The notes beneath the pieces were generated by a model. The model ran no database searches, was not told the origin of the DNA, and worked only from the letters and a program-made list of their open reading frames with translations. Position numbers and translations under genes: made by a program. From Russula earlei (Eukaryota; Basidiomycota; Agaricomycetes; Russulales; Russulaceae): a stretch of DNA of 64,000 nucleotides. This document shows positions 1 through 12,034 of this stretch, in pieces. The stretch lies in assembly GCA_025769875.1 (NCBI GenBank), contig JAGFNK010000120.1:1-64000 (forward strand). The letters run 5' to 3'. The number at the start of each line of letters is the position of its first letter. The first letter of the stretch is position 1.

Positions 1-46
1 CCCTCCAGACGATTAGTAACTTTGAAATTCACGATCTATGCGTCCC

Positions 47-1335
47 TCATTGAACGTCGTGACTGTGTTGCACATCGAAGGTCATAAAGTCTCTCGCACA
101 CACGATGGGCCCGTCGAAATGCGCCTGCGCCAATCCTCGTATTGCTTCCATCGTCTCCTTCGCTGCCAACCGTGGGTCTCCGTGATGCGTAGTTGGATCA
201 TAATCCCCCGCATATCTCGACGAGAAATGATTAAGCACAAGCTTGCGGGCGTGTACGTGTGTTGCGAAACAAGCCGCCATCTGTGGTGTTGAATGCCCAC
301 GTGATTTTGAACGCTCCTCAACGACGCTGTCTGTATCATCAGGTTTTGTGTCCGGGTCGATTTCCGGTAAGTGTGCGTTCGTCGCTTCGTGTATCAGCAC
401 GTCTGCGTGCATAGCCAACCCCACGATAGGGCTTGGATCACAAGTATCTCCAAGAACTTGCAATCTTAAGCCCGGCACGTTTTGAAGGTCCTTGAAGCAC
501 CGTGCCGTCGGAGAGTTTGACGGATTCCCCTTGTTGAAGTTGGCGCATAACAGACAGGGGGGTCCCTGTGCGTTTCAAGTGAGGGACATACTGTTTGGGA
601 TCGATCTTCCCTGGTATAGGCGCTTCCGTGACCACGTAGCCGAATACAAGGAACAGAATGCAGGATTGGCGCAGCCGAGACGGAAAAGGTTGGATCCTTG
701 TAGATCTCGGGCCAAACACCCTCAACCTGCTGGATGTCACGCCCAGGAAGTTCGGCAGTATGACGGGGCAGTGAGGTGATCGTGTCAGGCAGATCGTCCG
801 GGAGCCGTAGTTCGTGCACAACGTAAGGACCACTCAGGAGGGTGTGCGTGTAAAGCAACCCAGTCCGTACGTATGCTCTAGTGCCTGACGGGCCGTATAT
901 TTCCAAAGGCTGAGGATAGCATAAGGCCCACTACCACTCATGATTCGCAAGTTACGTTTACTTACCTTCGAGTCGAAAATTCCCGTTGCCCTCGGGTCCA
1001 AAGCCTCATCAAGCATCCCCCCAGCTCCATTGAGACGACTCGCGAGCAGCGGCAGTAGCCCGAATATATGATCTCCTAGAGTTCCACGACAGACATCCCT
1101 CGTGAGCACGGCAGAAGCTAATCACTGCTCGCGACACACCATGGGTATGCGTAATGAAAACTTTGGAAATCCTTCCCATCTTGACTGTGCTCTTCTGTAT
1201 CTGATGCTGCGTGCCTTCCCCACAATCAAATAACCAGACATCTCCGTTAAGACGCAAGGCTAGCGAGGAGTGATTCCTTGTATGGGAAGGTTGCGCAGAG
1301 GCCGTCCCCAGGAAAGTGATATTAATGTTCGACAT
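47..1335 (-). CDS. tRNase Z (short, ELAC1-type ribonuclease Z)
   Basis: Metallo-beta-lactamase-fold endonuclease that trims the 3' trailer of pre-tRNAs. The N terminus (about residues 1-68) has the typical opening ITFLGTASAQPS, the FDCGEGTQHQ box and, once an intron at 1076-1139 is removed, the zinc-binding HTHGDH motif. A second intron lies at 910-965. The long last exon encodes EIYGPSG (exosite-like) and HSVPC, then GDTCDPS and a terminal H-rich metal-binding part (LNHFSSRY). Two one-base shifts of frame, near 645 and near 464, interrupt the last exon: both look like single extra bases (T on the plus strand), since dropping them rejoins conserved motifs. The gene is normally essential, so assembly error is as likely as decay. 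Length (about 400 residues) suits the short fungal or ELAC1 form. The start at 1335 is the first ATG before the conserved beta-strand. It is divergent from the RING gene, about 300 bases away. Confidence 0.85.
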
Positions 1336-1636
1336 CGTTTAACTGAAACTGACTCTGGAATCTGTACAAATGTAATGAGGCGGTTCCGTCGAAGGATGGC
1401 CTGACCGAACGAGAGCTGAGAAAGGTTATAATGGGGATGCCTGAGTCATATCCATTATCCGACGGCGACGGAATATATTATTATTGGTGGTAAACGGCGT
1501 CCAGGAGTCATCAGCTCGGGCTTAGACGGCATTGAGCAGTCTGGCACGCTTGGTTTACCTACAAAACACGATGTAACGTGGTGGATGCCAACGCTAATAT
1601 GTGAACGCCGATTCTGACACTATACCTCAACGGCAC

Positions 1637-3019
1637 ATGCCAACAACTCGTAGCAGTACCAACAAGTCGTCGTCGAGACTCTTGGCTACTTTGGGTGAAT
1701 CGGCCGAGCAGTCAACGTCGCGGTTGTCGGACGTGGGCGAACAAAATGACGACGATTTGGAGGTTCGAATGCATGTGCCTCCGAAATTTTAGCCAGACTG
1801 AAGAGACTCCTCCTCAGAGTCATCTTTCCGCTCTGAAATGCGGAATTCGAGATCTCAAGAGGACCAAGGATGACCTACTTCGAAAAAATCGACGACTGCA
1901 ACAGGAAATAGATCGGCTCCACAACGAGGCAGATGTGTCTATTCAACCAAGCCCCGCCAAGTCAGGGGGAAAGAGTAGTTCCTCGCTACACAAGAAGGTG
2001 AAAGAGTTGGAGCTCAAAGTTCGTCAATTGAATAAGGTGACGAGATTTTACTTTGACAGCAGAGTCAATTTGTGCTCAAGGAGCTCGGGACCAGGCTCTT
2101 GCTCACGATCGCAAGGAGATAAGACAGGCAAGTAATTTCTGGTTGATCGAACAAGAGTGACATAATGTTAAAACTGCACAGCTTCGATTGAAAGAGGCTC
2201 TTCATGACGCGGAGGAACTACAAGATGAAAAACTACATGGTGTACCCGACGTCGAGCACAAAATGAAAAAGGTAATTCCGCCAGGTCTCACAATACGAAG
2301 TATGTTGATCACAACCAGTTACTGCGGCATTTTCATCGAGTGCTTTTGAGCCCGTCATTGGGCGAGGACGAAGTGTGTCTGGTATGTGTAGAGACGCTGG
2401 AGTTGAACAAGTGTTCCAGGTGAGCATCGTGCTATTCGGTTTCCTAGTTCTTTGCGGTGACTCTGCGTACACACGCACAAGCCTTCCATGCCAGCATATT
2501 TTCTGTGACAGTTGCCTGTCAAAAATGAGCAGCGGCGAGAATATTACCTGCCCACAGTGTCGAAGATCAAGCGATGTCGAAAGTCTCGAGCCAGTTGAAG
2601 TTACTGCGACACAGCAATGGGATCAGCTACTCGAGATCGCCCAACGGTTTGCGAAGATAGACGAGGACCTTGGACCTGACACGAGTGAAGAGGAGGAAGA
2701 AGAAAACTTACGGGAGAACTTTATAGACGATAGTGATGCCGAGGCCAGGTTCGTTTCTCTGCTCTGTTAACCTGATTCTAAGAGATTGCTTACCGCTGTG
2801 ACAAGTGATAGTACAACTTCTCATGAGCACGATTCGTCTGACGCGATGCTGGAAGAAGGGTCGATCAAGAATGAAAGAGACGACACCGAACCGGAGCGTG
2901 CTTCATATTCGCAGTCTGGCGTGATTGAAAAGCGAAAGCGGATGGCACGATTGGCCGGTCAGAGAGAGCGCAAAAGACTGCGACGGGGCAAGCACGTGAT
3001 AGGAGACACGGACACGTGA
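1637..3019 (+). CDS. RING-finger protein with N-terminal coiled coil (putative E3 ubiquitin ligase)
   Basis: Spliced gene. The N-terminal exon is Ser/Thr-rich. It is followed by a coiled-coil segment rich in Lys, Arg, Glu and Leu (DNA about 1,830-2,040, again about 2,190-2,270). A C3HC4-like RING follows: CLVC at about 2,380, then, after an intron of about 60 bases beginning GTGAGC near 2,420, LPCQHIFCDSC and CPQC. Zinc ligands are C-x2-C, C-x-H-x2-C-x2-C and C-x2-C. After the RING comes an acidic run (SEEEEEE, about 2,690) and, past one more intron near 2,750-2,786, a basic C-terminal tail (KRKRMARLAGQRERKRLRR) that could be a nuclear signal. The ATG at 1637 was chosen because the frame extends upstream without an earlier ATG. 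Joining the first two coding segments (about 1,790) needs an intron I could not place with certainty. Substrates cannot be told from sequence. Confidence 0.7.
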
Positions 3020-3159
3020 CTCGTCAACGAAACGCGAGTTTATCAAAACAGGTGTCAACAAATTCAAGCGTTTGACTCTGACTACGTCGTCCTTTTCTCT
3101 TCGGACCAAGGCGGCCGAATCTTCTTTGCTAATCTGTTCGATACCTTTGTCCCCGATCC

Positions 3160-6100
3160 ATGGTCTTGAGTACTTCTCCCAGGAAGGCGGTGCCTCTGGC
3201 CTCAGGCGATGATGGGGAACATTCTGGTTCTAATTCTAAGGTGGTTCCGATAACCAGACGTGCATTCTTTTGTGGTGTTATCGTAGAGAGCGAAGGAGGG
3301 AAAGAAATCAGTGAAGGTTCGTCAAAACTCGTTGGTGCATATGATGACCTGTGAGATCGAACCTTCCTTCCCTTAGACGTTCAAGAACTCGTCGCCTCTT
3401 TGGGAGAACCACTCTGTTCACAATCCGATACTGATACGGTGCAGCCAAATTCCTTCGAAAGGGAAGATGATAGCAACGCTGTGAGTTGTGGTGTCTGTGT
3501 GCTAAATGGGTTGTACGTGGGACCCGTTGGGCATTACAACCCTGTTCTCAGTCTGTTGACCCTGCCACAAACTAACCCGCGGATCAGGATGCCGATACTT
3601 ACAGAAAAACAACTGGCAGATCATCAGCATTTGATGACATTCTTAACGAATTCGTTGCCACTGAACGTTCTTACGTCAAGCGGCTTCGCACTCTCAAACA
3701 TGACTACGCGGATCCTCTGCGCACATTCGCTCGTAGCAAGGATACAGCCATCATCTCATTGTATGACGCGAATACGTTATTCGGCAACATCGACAATCTC
3801 TTACCCGTGAACGAAGCACTGCTGGCTGATCTGGAGAAGATGGAGTCTCCTGAAGGCCCACAGACCATAGGATTCATTGGAGATGTCGTCCTGCGCCACT
3901 TTAAGGATCTTCATGGCTTCGAACTATATAAACAATACTACGTTAAACGAGAAGAGGCTCAGGCCATCTTTGAACGTGAGATGTCCAGGAGATCGTCAGG
4001 GTTCGCGGCTTTCGTTGATGTGAGGATGTTCCAGCGCTCTGCCGTTTGTATACTCATCATCCTATAGCGAATCAAATATTCCTCTGCAGACACCAAGAAC
4101 CGTATTGGGTTACGTGAACTTCTCATGGATCCTGTTCAGCGGATACCACGCTACACCCTGTTGCTCCACACGATGATCAAACGTATGTCTCCCGGAGACC
4201 CTCAGCGTGCGAAACTGGTTGAGGCTGTGGAGATCGCTAGCAAGATCGCTCAAGCGGAGGTTGATGAAGAAACCAGGCGGGCGAGCGTCATGTTCTGCTT
4301 ACGGACAACAATTGATGGATTCCCACCTGGATTAATCTCCCACTCGCGGCGTCTAGTTGACTACGTTGACGTGGAAGATACGTTCATCGAGGGTCTTCCT
4401 TCAGCGCCGTCGGGTAGTGGTAGTTCCGCGCTCGAACCTCTGCACTGTACATTATTCCTGTTTGACGACAAGCTTATGATTGTCAAACGACCCGGCAACG
4501 GCGAAAAGAGCGGTCAAGTCTTGGCTGGGCTCGATCAGCTAGAAAAAATTGCGAAGGGCAGCGGCGTGCCATCTGGTCTCAAGAAGAGCGGGATGAGCTG
4601 TAAGGGGGTCGTTGACCTCGCTGACGTCGTAGCCACTGATGTGGGTGGTGCTGGTGTGTTTATCCGTCCTTAGAAAATACTGTTTTCTAACTTGCGAAAG
4701 ATTTTCACCTTTACCTCGAGAAACCCCCGCATGATCAAACCGATAGATGGTCCGGGCGCCCTTTCAGACCTTTGTCTTTGGTGTTCCCCCCCTTATCCGC
4801 CCAACTTCGACCCCCAACGCACGGAAACCGACAAGCCACGTTTTCTGGAGAACCTTTGGCTTTCCCAAGCGAACCTTCGTGCACGATCAGGCAAATCGGT
4901 AGTTTTGCGTTCTGAAGAAAGAGAGGTTGAATCTCGGGGTGGCCGAACCACGTACGCTCGGACATATTTCAATGTCTACCAGAGAACGGCGTTCCTACAA
5001 GAGCCACGGAAGGTAATGGTCACTTTGTATTGACGAACTCTTTTAATCGAGTTATTGCAGACGAAAGTGGTGGTTCACATCGACGAACTAGGTGCCTCAG
5101 ATCCTATACCATTTGGTATTCATGGCCCGCCTTTCGTGTCAATTCGGGTTCAGCCCATAGCCGGAGCGCTATGCCGCTACAAGGTCACGTCTAGTGATCC
5201 CAATGATGAAAATGAGGAGGACATTGTACAGATTGGTAGGGTCTCTGACCGCGTGATTCACACAAGTGAGTATCCCATATCCCTGACTTCGCTTGTAAAC
5301 ATGACCGTGATCGTCCCTGTTAGTCCACCAATATGGCTTGTTCAAGTTCCGCACTGGAAAAAATTCTGTTCCCTCGACACCAACTGCTGCCAGTCGTTCT
5401 CGTGCGGCAATCTTTGGACTGGATGCCATCTCGCGCAATCTCTTCAACGCTTTTCCTGGAACCGGCCGCAGCGACATCTTCGGTGGATCCATCAATGGCT
5501 CGCGGCGATCCAAATCGTCCGCTTCACGCTCGTCCGTTTCTGCACAAAGTAGCTCTAGACGGGAGCTTCACGCGCTTCTCACAGCGCTCCACTTCAACGC
5601 TTACCGCAGCTACTAGCATTTCTAGCATGGACGATGAGACGCTTGATGGTACCATATCGTCACGACCGAAGTCGAGAACTCGTCGACTGCTCGGTCGAAG
5701 TAAATCTCCAAAGGGTTCAGGGAGTGAGCCAGATATTTCCCCCAAACGCCGGACGTCGCGATCTGGATCTGTATCGAGTTCGTTTTCGAGAGAGCAAAGT
5801 CCAGCAGTGGATGAGGCGTATGACGCCTGTGAGATCGCTCCAGAGAAACGCGACATGGACGAGTCAGAGTGGGATCTTACAATGCGCCTGGAGCTGGCGA
5901 GGACACAACAGTCAAAATCAGCATTCGAAAGGATCAGTGGAACCTTCATGGGACGGACCAGTGGAAGACACGATATACGAAGGTTGACGTTCTCTATGTA
6001 TCGCTCTTACGTGAACTAACTCATTCATAGATAATCCACCTTCGCCTCTTCGGCCGTCGTCGCGAGCATTAGGGAGGGGCACCAGCCAACGATCAACGAC

Positions 6101-7788
6101 ACCTACAAATATGCTTCTGCTCACGACACTGACAAAATCCAATGAATACCCCGAGTGTCCATCATCGCGGAAAGCTTCAGGAAGCCGTCCACGCGGCCCA
6201 CGCAGCCCTTCACCTCTACCATCTAGCCCAAGAGCCAGCCCAGAACCGGATTTTGAAAAACTCGATTCAGCACTGGAGACCACTTTACACAATCTGAACG
6301 GCCCCCCAGCCACGCCTCCCAACTCTGCGTCACCTCTGCCCCGGAGTCGAAGGCAGCCATTCGAGCCGACAGGAAACACGGAGGTGGCACCCCGAACAAT
6401 CGTCCATGACGTACAGAAGACGCCAGGCCCCATTGAACCCTTGTCAATAAAGAAGAAATTTTCGTTGCGTAATTCTACCGGAGAGTCACCTCCCAGCCGC
6501 AAGCCGCATCTCAGGACGTCACCCAACACGAGAGGGCGGATTGTATCACCACGACGAGTATCGCCTATAGTGCGTCAGAAGAAGACAGCAACCTCCTCGA
6601 GTTCTCAGGAAGATGTTGATCTTCCGAAATTACACAAGCTCGTCGAGTCAATCAAGGACGAGGTAGTGCTTCTCTCATAATCATTCTTCTTTATTGACAG
6701 TGCCATAGCTCGAAACGTCCAGAAGAGCTGTGAAACGCATCAAGCTGGACAGTGAGCAATTGCCACCAGCGTGTGCACAAGTCTCCGATGCCGACGATAA
6801 CATGTCGAAACCTTCCAGGGCCGGAGGGTTGTCCCTTGCTCAAAGGAATAGCGTTGCGATGGTATGGCAGTCCTCGTCATGAAGTGCTTCCATCACGCTG
6901 ACCCACGTCCGGCTAGAGCAAAGCGGCGCAAGAACGCATGGAAGAGATGCGGCAGCTTATTAGCAAGCGTGGTGGAGAAGCGACCCCACGATCGCAGCAT
7001 AGAGGCCAAAAGGAGGCTGCTACGGCTGGTAGTGATGCGGGCCGGACTGCAGAGTTATTAAGATCCATCGAAGATGCCGCTTCCGAGGCCGATAGGAGCC
7101 TTATTCGCGCTGCATCAAGTCAGGAGGCGCTATCCGTCAATATCGGCCTGCTAGCAGCAGACCTGAAGGAGGTTAGTTCCCTTGTGATATCGCTTGTAAT
7201 ATCGCCCATATCAGATCGCTGATCCTCCGCTCTGTTAAAGAAGGCCAGTCTTCTTGAAAAGTGTCGCGTGGAGCTCCGGAGCACCAAGCGCCAATGTGAG
7301 TTGGTAAAGAGTCTCCTGGCAGATGCCACGGCGGAGAATGAGATCATGTACGAGGTGAGCGAGTCCTCTCCCCTAACTGCGCGATGGCTATCGCCGAGAT
7401 TTTCCCTTATGATGTCCGGCCGTAGGCGTTTAATGAAGAGCTTGACGGCATGTTCAACGATGCACACCTTCCTGACACGGACGCCTGGGCCGCAATGACA
7501 CGGGACCTGCGCCAAAGCAAGGAGAGCCGCAACGCGCTCTCGAAGGAGAACTCGTACGTTCTTTTTCTTAACGCGATCGTTCCCGACAGGGGCCATCAAT
7601 CGGGTGGAGCTCACCCCACCCCTCTCTCACAGACAACTCAAGCGACGATTGGCAGAGATGGAGTCCGAGAAGGAAGAGTAAGTTGCCCCTGTTTCCTTTT
7701 CGTGTTTTTTTTTTGTGGTGCGGCGCATCTGACTTGGTTTCGTGACAGGTGGGGCACAATTTTACGCCGACATGGCCTGATCCCCTGA
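3160..7788 (+). CDS. Dbl-homology RhoGEF with C-terminal coiled coil
   Basis: Predicted guanine-nucleotide exchange factor for Rho/Cdc42-type GTPases. The DH domain starts at ATERSYVKRLRTL (CR1, about 3,640-3,690) and includes MDPVQRIPRYTLLL (CR3, about 4,125-4,165). These parts join when introns near 3,480-3,587 (with ACTAAC branch site) and 4,018-4,066 are removed. A PH-like segment follows (LHCTLFLFDDKLMIVKR, about 4,440-4,490). The middle third is low-complexity, Ser/Pro/Arg-rich (5,340-6,680). The C terminus is a long Glu/Lys/Arg coiled coil (about 6,930-7,690) ending ...ESEKEE, an intron with GTAAGT donor at about 7,680, and a short last exon to the stop at 7788. The arrangement recalls fungal Bud3-like GEFs, but no direct assignment is made. 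At least ten short introns are implied, so inner boundaries are approximate. It faces the next RhoGEF tail to tail, with 591 bases between stops. Confidence 0.8.
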
Positions 7789-8379
7789 GTGGTTCGCCGA
7801 TATTTACGTCTGATTGAATGCAATGCATTGTATCATTTGTTGTCATCAAGTTACATAGCTAGGTATATACACACTGCACGTTATCTAAAATAGTAGATAT
7901 GTTACTCGAATACTGCTTGAATGGGCTTTTAAAAAGAAATCCGAGCGAATCACATGTTTCGTTTGCGTCTTGATATCTTGAAAGGAGAAAAAAAAAAAGG
8001 AATATGGGATGATAGAGGTAAGAGCTCCGCTACGAGATTACTTAGCCGTACAGGGTATATCGATGTAGTATTTTTATCTTACAAAGCTCGAGGGCGTGAC
8101 ATGGCATGTTTGAGAATGAGAATGAATGAAGTCGGAGCTTGATGATGGAAAATGATGGGATGTACATGGAAGCGAAACCCGGGGCGTAAGGACGCCCGGT
8201 CATGCGGGGATAGGGGCGTGAAGAAGCAAACCAGGAAGAGAGAAACTCGGGGCATGTCGTGGACAAGAGGTTCGATGCTGGGTGCCAGAAAGGGGGGGAG
8301 ATGATGCGGATGTGGCCCGAACCAAGGGTTCCAAAGCCATCAGAAAAGAAGCAGAGGCACGAGTGGAACATGATACCGC
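7789..8379. other. Convergent intergenic region between two RhoGEF genes
   Basis: Holds the two 3' UTRs. AT-rich stretches around 7,850-7,990, including a run of A at about 7,988-7,998, suit polyadenylation regions. No further gene is seen here. Confidence 0.5.
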
Positions 8380-11300
8380 TTACGGGTCTTGCGCCTGCGC
8401 CTGCACCACGTTGGCGGAAGAAGGGGAGCGTGAGAATGACGCGAGGATAGACCGGAGCATGCTGCGCGGTGTAGTCGGGGAACCTCGAGGCGGGGAAGGG
8501 CCGAAGAATACTCGGCGGGGAGTCGACGGCGGGGGCGAGTTCGAGTGCAAGAAGGTTGGAGCGTCGGAGTGATCCGCGGCCGTTCCTCCCAGTTCTTCGA
8601 AGCTCCACGGATACCGCGTAGCTGCCGGGGAGGATGTCGTCCCCATGGCGGCGCGTTGTACATGTTCGGCACGATGGCGGGCAAGGGACGCCGCGGCCGC
8701 GGGATCCAGGATGTCAGTCGAGACGAACGGAGAGCTGCGTGAGCGACGGCGCATAGAATCCCGCCATAGGTGACGGCGCTGAGACGGTGATGACGGGGTA
8801 GAGGCGGGTGGTGTAGAAGTAGGAGCAGGCGATAGAGATAGGCGAGTGACAGAGAGCGTGCGAACTGGGGGTGAGGAATAAGGGAGGATGAATCCTCGGA
8901 AATTGTCGATCAAAGATCGCGAGCGTTTTGGAGGCACCCCGCGTGCGGCGAGCAGGCCCTCCGAATTTGTTCCCAAGGATCTAGGGTCAGGGCCGGATGC
9001 CAAGCAGGTATTGGGAAGCGAGGATGGCAATTCAAGTGCGAGTGCTAGCGGGCTAGCTGCGTTCGAGTCATCACGTGAACCGGTGGATGACGAGCATTGG
9101 GAAACCGCCATGGGAGAATCGAACAAACAGTCCGGGCTCAGAACTAGTGGCACCACCACCCCAACTTGTTCAACAGTGGTAGCGCAATCCAATGCGAGCG
9201 GAGGAGGTGCTTTGCCTGTGTATGATTTGCGCGCGGTCCTGTCCGTCTGGGTTCGATCCCCAAGATCGACATAGCTTCTGCGGCGCCGTACATGGACGCT
9301 TTCGCGTTTTGTGAGGCGGGACCTTGCGGCAGCGCCAAACGTTGGTGACACGTGGAAAAGCGTCTCAGAGTGCGCCTCGGCGTACGACCGTGCAGAATGG
9401 CAAGCTGCGCTGAGTACATCTTCAAGCAGACCATCGACAATTGTCCGAGCCTGTGGCGAAGAACGGGTCACGGTCACGGCATCGGAATCCGCTACCGGTC
9501 CAAAAATGCCCTTCAGAGACGCGGAGGATTCTCTTCGGTTTGGCGGGAGCTCCGAAAGCCCTCGACAACCGGCAAACTCGGTACGAGGTCCTGATTTCTG
9601 TCGTTGGAGAGCGCAGGATGGAGAACCTAGTTTCTGCGAGCTCTCCATTTCGAGAATGGTCTGTATTGTCGGTAGTGACGGAGGTTGCTCGTCGACCAGT
9701 GAATTGGCCTCAACGGCGCTAGACGCAGGCTCGAGACTTGACGGCGCAGTACCTGGCGGCCATGCCGGCGTATAGGGTGAGATAGCCATGCAAGGCGTCC
9801 ATCCACACTTGCTTTTCCCGTTGGCATGACGCCGCGATCTCAAATTCGTGACCCTGGCTGCAGAGCCGAAAAGAGTACGGGAGCAGGGCTGGAGACAACA
9901 ATCAGGTCACTTCACTGGCCCTGAACAAGCATAGATATTACTACGCACGATCGTGGTCCATCGCATCGCACAGTTCGAACCCTTCGAGCGAGAACCAGTA
10001 CCGTAGCTCGTATCGAGGGCCACGGTTTACCTTTGCTAATGCAAGGAAGCCACCTTCGTAAAGGAATGCAGGCGAGGTACTTTGCCTTGTGCGCAGGCGC
10101 TCGAATCACATCTAGCGAGCCAGCTAACACGCAGGGACTGAGGGAGCGAATGAATGCGAGGACCGCCGGAGGAGCGAAAAGACGTGAACCAATGCGAGAC
10201 GTTTGTTGCAGCTGAAGATGAGAGAAGTTGGCATTGTCTACAAGAGCCGCAGCTTCCGTCATCGCCTGCTTCGCAACGACAATTGTGTCAGCTTCGTTGA
10301 GAGCCTTGCGGCTCGCGCTCGAGAGTGAGCATGCCGAGTAGAAGCGGATATTTGCAGATGCGCTGTACAGGCTTGATGAGATAATCAGTGAACTGCAGTC
10401 GCAGACGGGGATCACGCTCCGCATGGTTTTCTTTCTTCGTATCCTTGCTGGGAGTGACGGCGGCGCGCTTCAAGTCACAACTAGAGCGAGGACGCCTCAG
10501 TAGCGAAGGCGGTTTGCTTTCGGTGGTAGTAAATCGCTGGCCATGCGATAGTTCTTCGTGTGCATTGGCATCGGCAGTCTGAGAACCGCCGGCTTGAACG
10601 CCCCTCTTGACGGCGCTATCGCGTTCCGGCGGCGTACCATCGGCACGTAGAAGATTCGCAGCAACCAGTTCTGTGCAGCGTCGCTCAAATGCATCCCATT
10701 CAACAGGTCGCCTACGCTGAAGGCCTTTTACAATCTCGATCGCGCCAGGGTGTTCCGCACAAAATGCCTCGTACACATTGAACGTCGTAGCCTTCCACAG
10801 AAATGTCAGCGTGAGCCAACAATCGAGTTATGCCCCAAAATGAATGCACGCAAAAACAATAGATTTTCGACAAAGACAAGAAAACTCTCACTGACCTGCG
10901 CTGTGAACAATATGGCCACACTGTTCAAGGCTCTTTCGAAGGGGTGCTCGGCATCCTCGCAATCGGTACAAGGTGGTTCCGAGCCGAACTCTCCGGAACC
11001 CTCTAATGCATTGAGCCCGGCGATCCAACCCGAGGCAAGTACGGCATCAGACAGCGTACTATAGAGGGTTTCATGTAGCTCCAATAGCTGGGCGGCGTTT
11101 CGGCGTATGGCATCCAATTCAGTATCGCTAAGTAAGGCGCGTTTATCCCGATCTTTGTCACGTTCTCTGTCCCTGACCACTTCATCCGCCCTGCCGAATG
11201 GGAAAGTCGCGGAATAAGAGGGGGCAAGCAGCGGGAGGGTCAAAGTTTTCGACGAGACGAGCATCGGAAGCTGTTCTAAATATATCTGGAGAAGGGTGCA

Positions 11301-12034
11301 TGTCAAAAGCGTGCGGAGATGAGTCACGGCATGTAGATGCGCACGTTGACTAGCGTACGGAGGTCAGCAAGATAGTTGCGCTCCGACACAAGGAGTTCGA
11401 GAAGGGCGTGCTGACGCTCTGATGTGCCTCGCCTGTGGATGAACTCGCCCTCTATAGGGGTGCAGCCGTGAGGGTCCGGCATGGAGGGGGGTTCATCTCC
11501 GTCATCAGAAGCATCGTCGTCGTCTTCGATGTGAAATAGCCTTCGGGCAGCACCGTCCAGGGAGGAACGAGGCCGATGGGTTCGAAACGCAGATGGTGGA
11601 CTCGTGGGGTCAGTGGTGTCAGGAGTGCGCATAGTGCGTGCGGGGAGAGATAAGCGTCTCTGTGTGGCCGCGGTCCGTGGTCCTGAGAAGACGGCGGAAG
11701 CAGGTCTCGGATGTGTACGGCGACGAATAGGGGGATGTGACGGGGGAGAGAGGGGCAGAAAGGTTGGCGGGGTTGGTGGGACAGCCCTCCAGGCAGGTAG
11801 AGAGGAAGGAGACTGAGGAGCTGATAGCGGGGTAGAGTACACGGAGACTGTGGTCGTTGAATGGGAGACAGAGTCAGGAGTAGACGGGTGTATATGAGAC
11901 CATTCGTCTGAGGGGATGGATCTGGGAGTTGAAGGGATGGGAGCGAGGGGTACGAACGATAAACCGAACGTGGAGCGGCGTGAAGACTTTGGGGGGGATG
12001 GGGGATGGGGTGGGGAGACGAGAGAGAGGGCCAT
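8380..12034 (-). CDS. Dbl-homology plus PH-domain RhoGEF
   Basis: Second predicted Rho-family exchange factor. The first 200 residues are Pro/Ser-rich and disordered, with an acidic run (EDDDDASDDGDE). The DH domain begins with LLELLVSERNYLADLRTLVN (CR1, about 11,345-11,400). A 57-base-class intron with donor GTGCGC follows, then IYLEQLP. A long insert rich in charged residues separates CR1 from LIKPVQRICKYPLLLGML (CR3, about 10,330-10,385). A PH domain is visible from about 9,900 to 9,740 (FEIAASCQREKQVWMDAL, the typical last helix). The remaining 450 residues to the stop at 8380 are Ser/Pro-rich and probably disordered. Start at 12034 is the first in-frame ATG before the disordered leader. 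It is read toward the other RhoGEF, so the two are convergent neighbours. Their DH cores look divergent, so a tandem duplication is not evident. Confidence 0.82.

Noticed and set aside
5524..6529. Long open frames on the minus strand opposite the first RhoGEF
   Set aside because: They are opposite a Ser/Pro/Arg-rich coding region whose composition keeps the other strand open; no motifs were seen.
8042..8684. Open frames overlapping the 3' end of the second RhoGEF
   Set aside because: Shadow frames of a GC-rich, Ser/Pro-rich coding region without intron support.
9245..9260. GGTTCGATCCCC, a tRNA B-box-like word
   Set aside because: It lies inside the RhoGEF coding tail, with no A box or cloverleaf around it.
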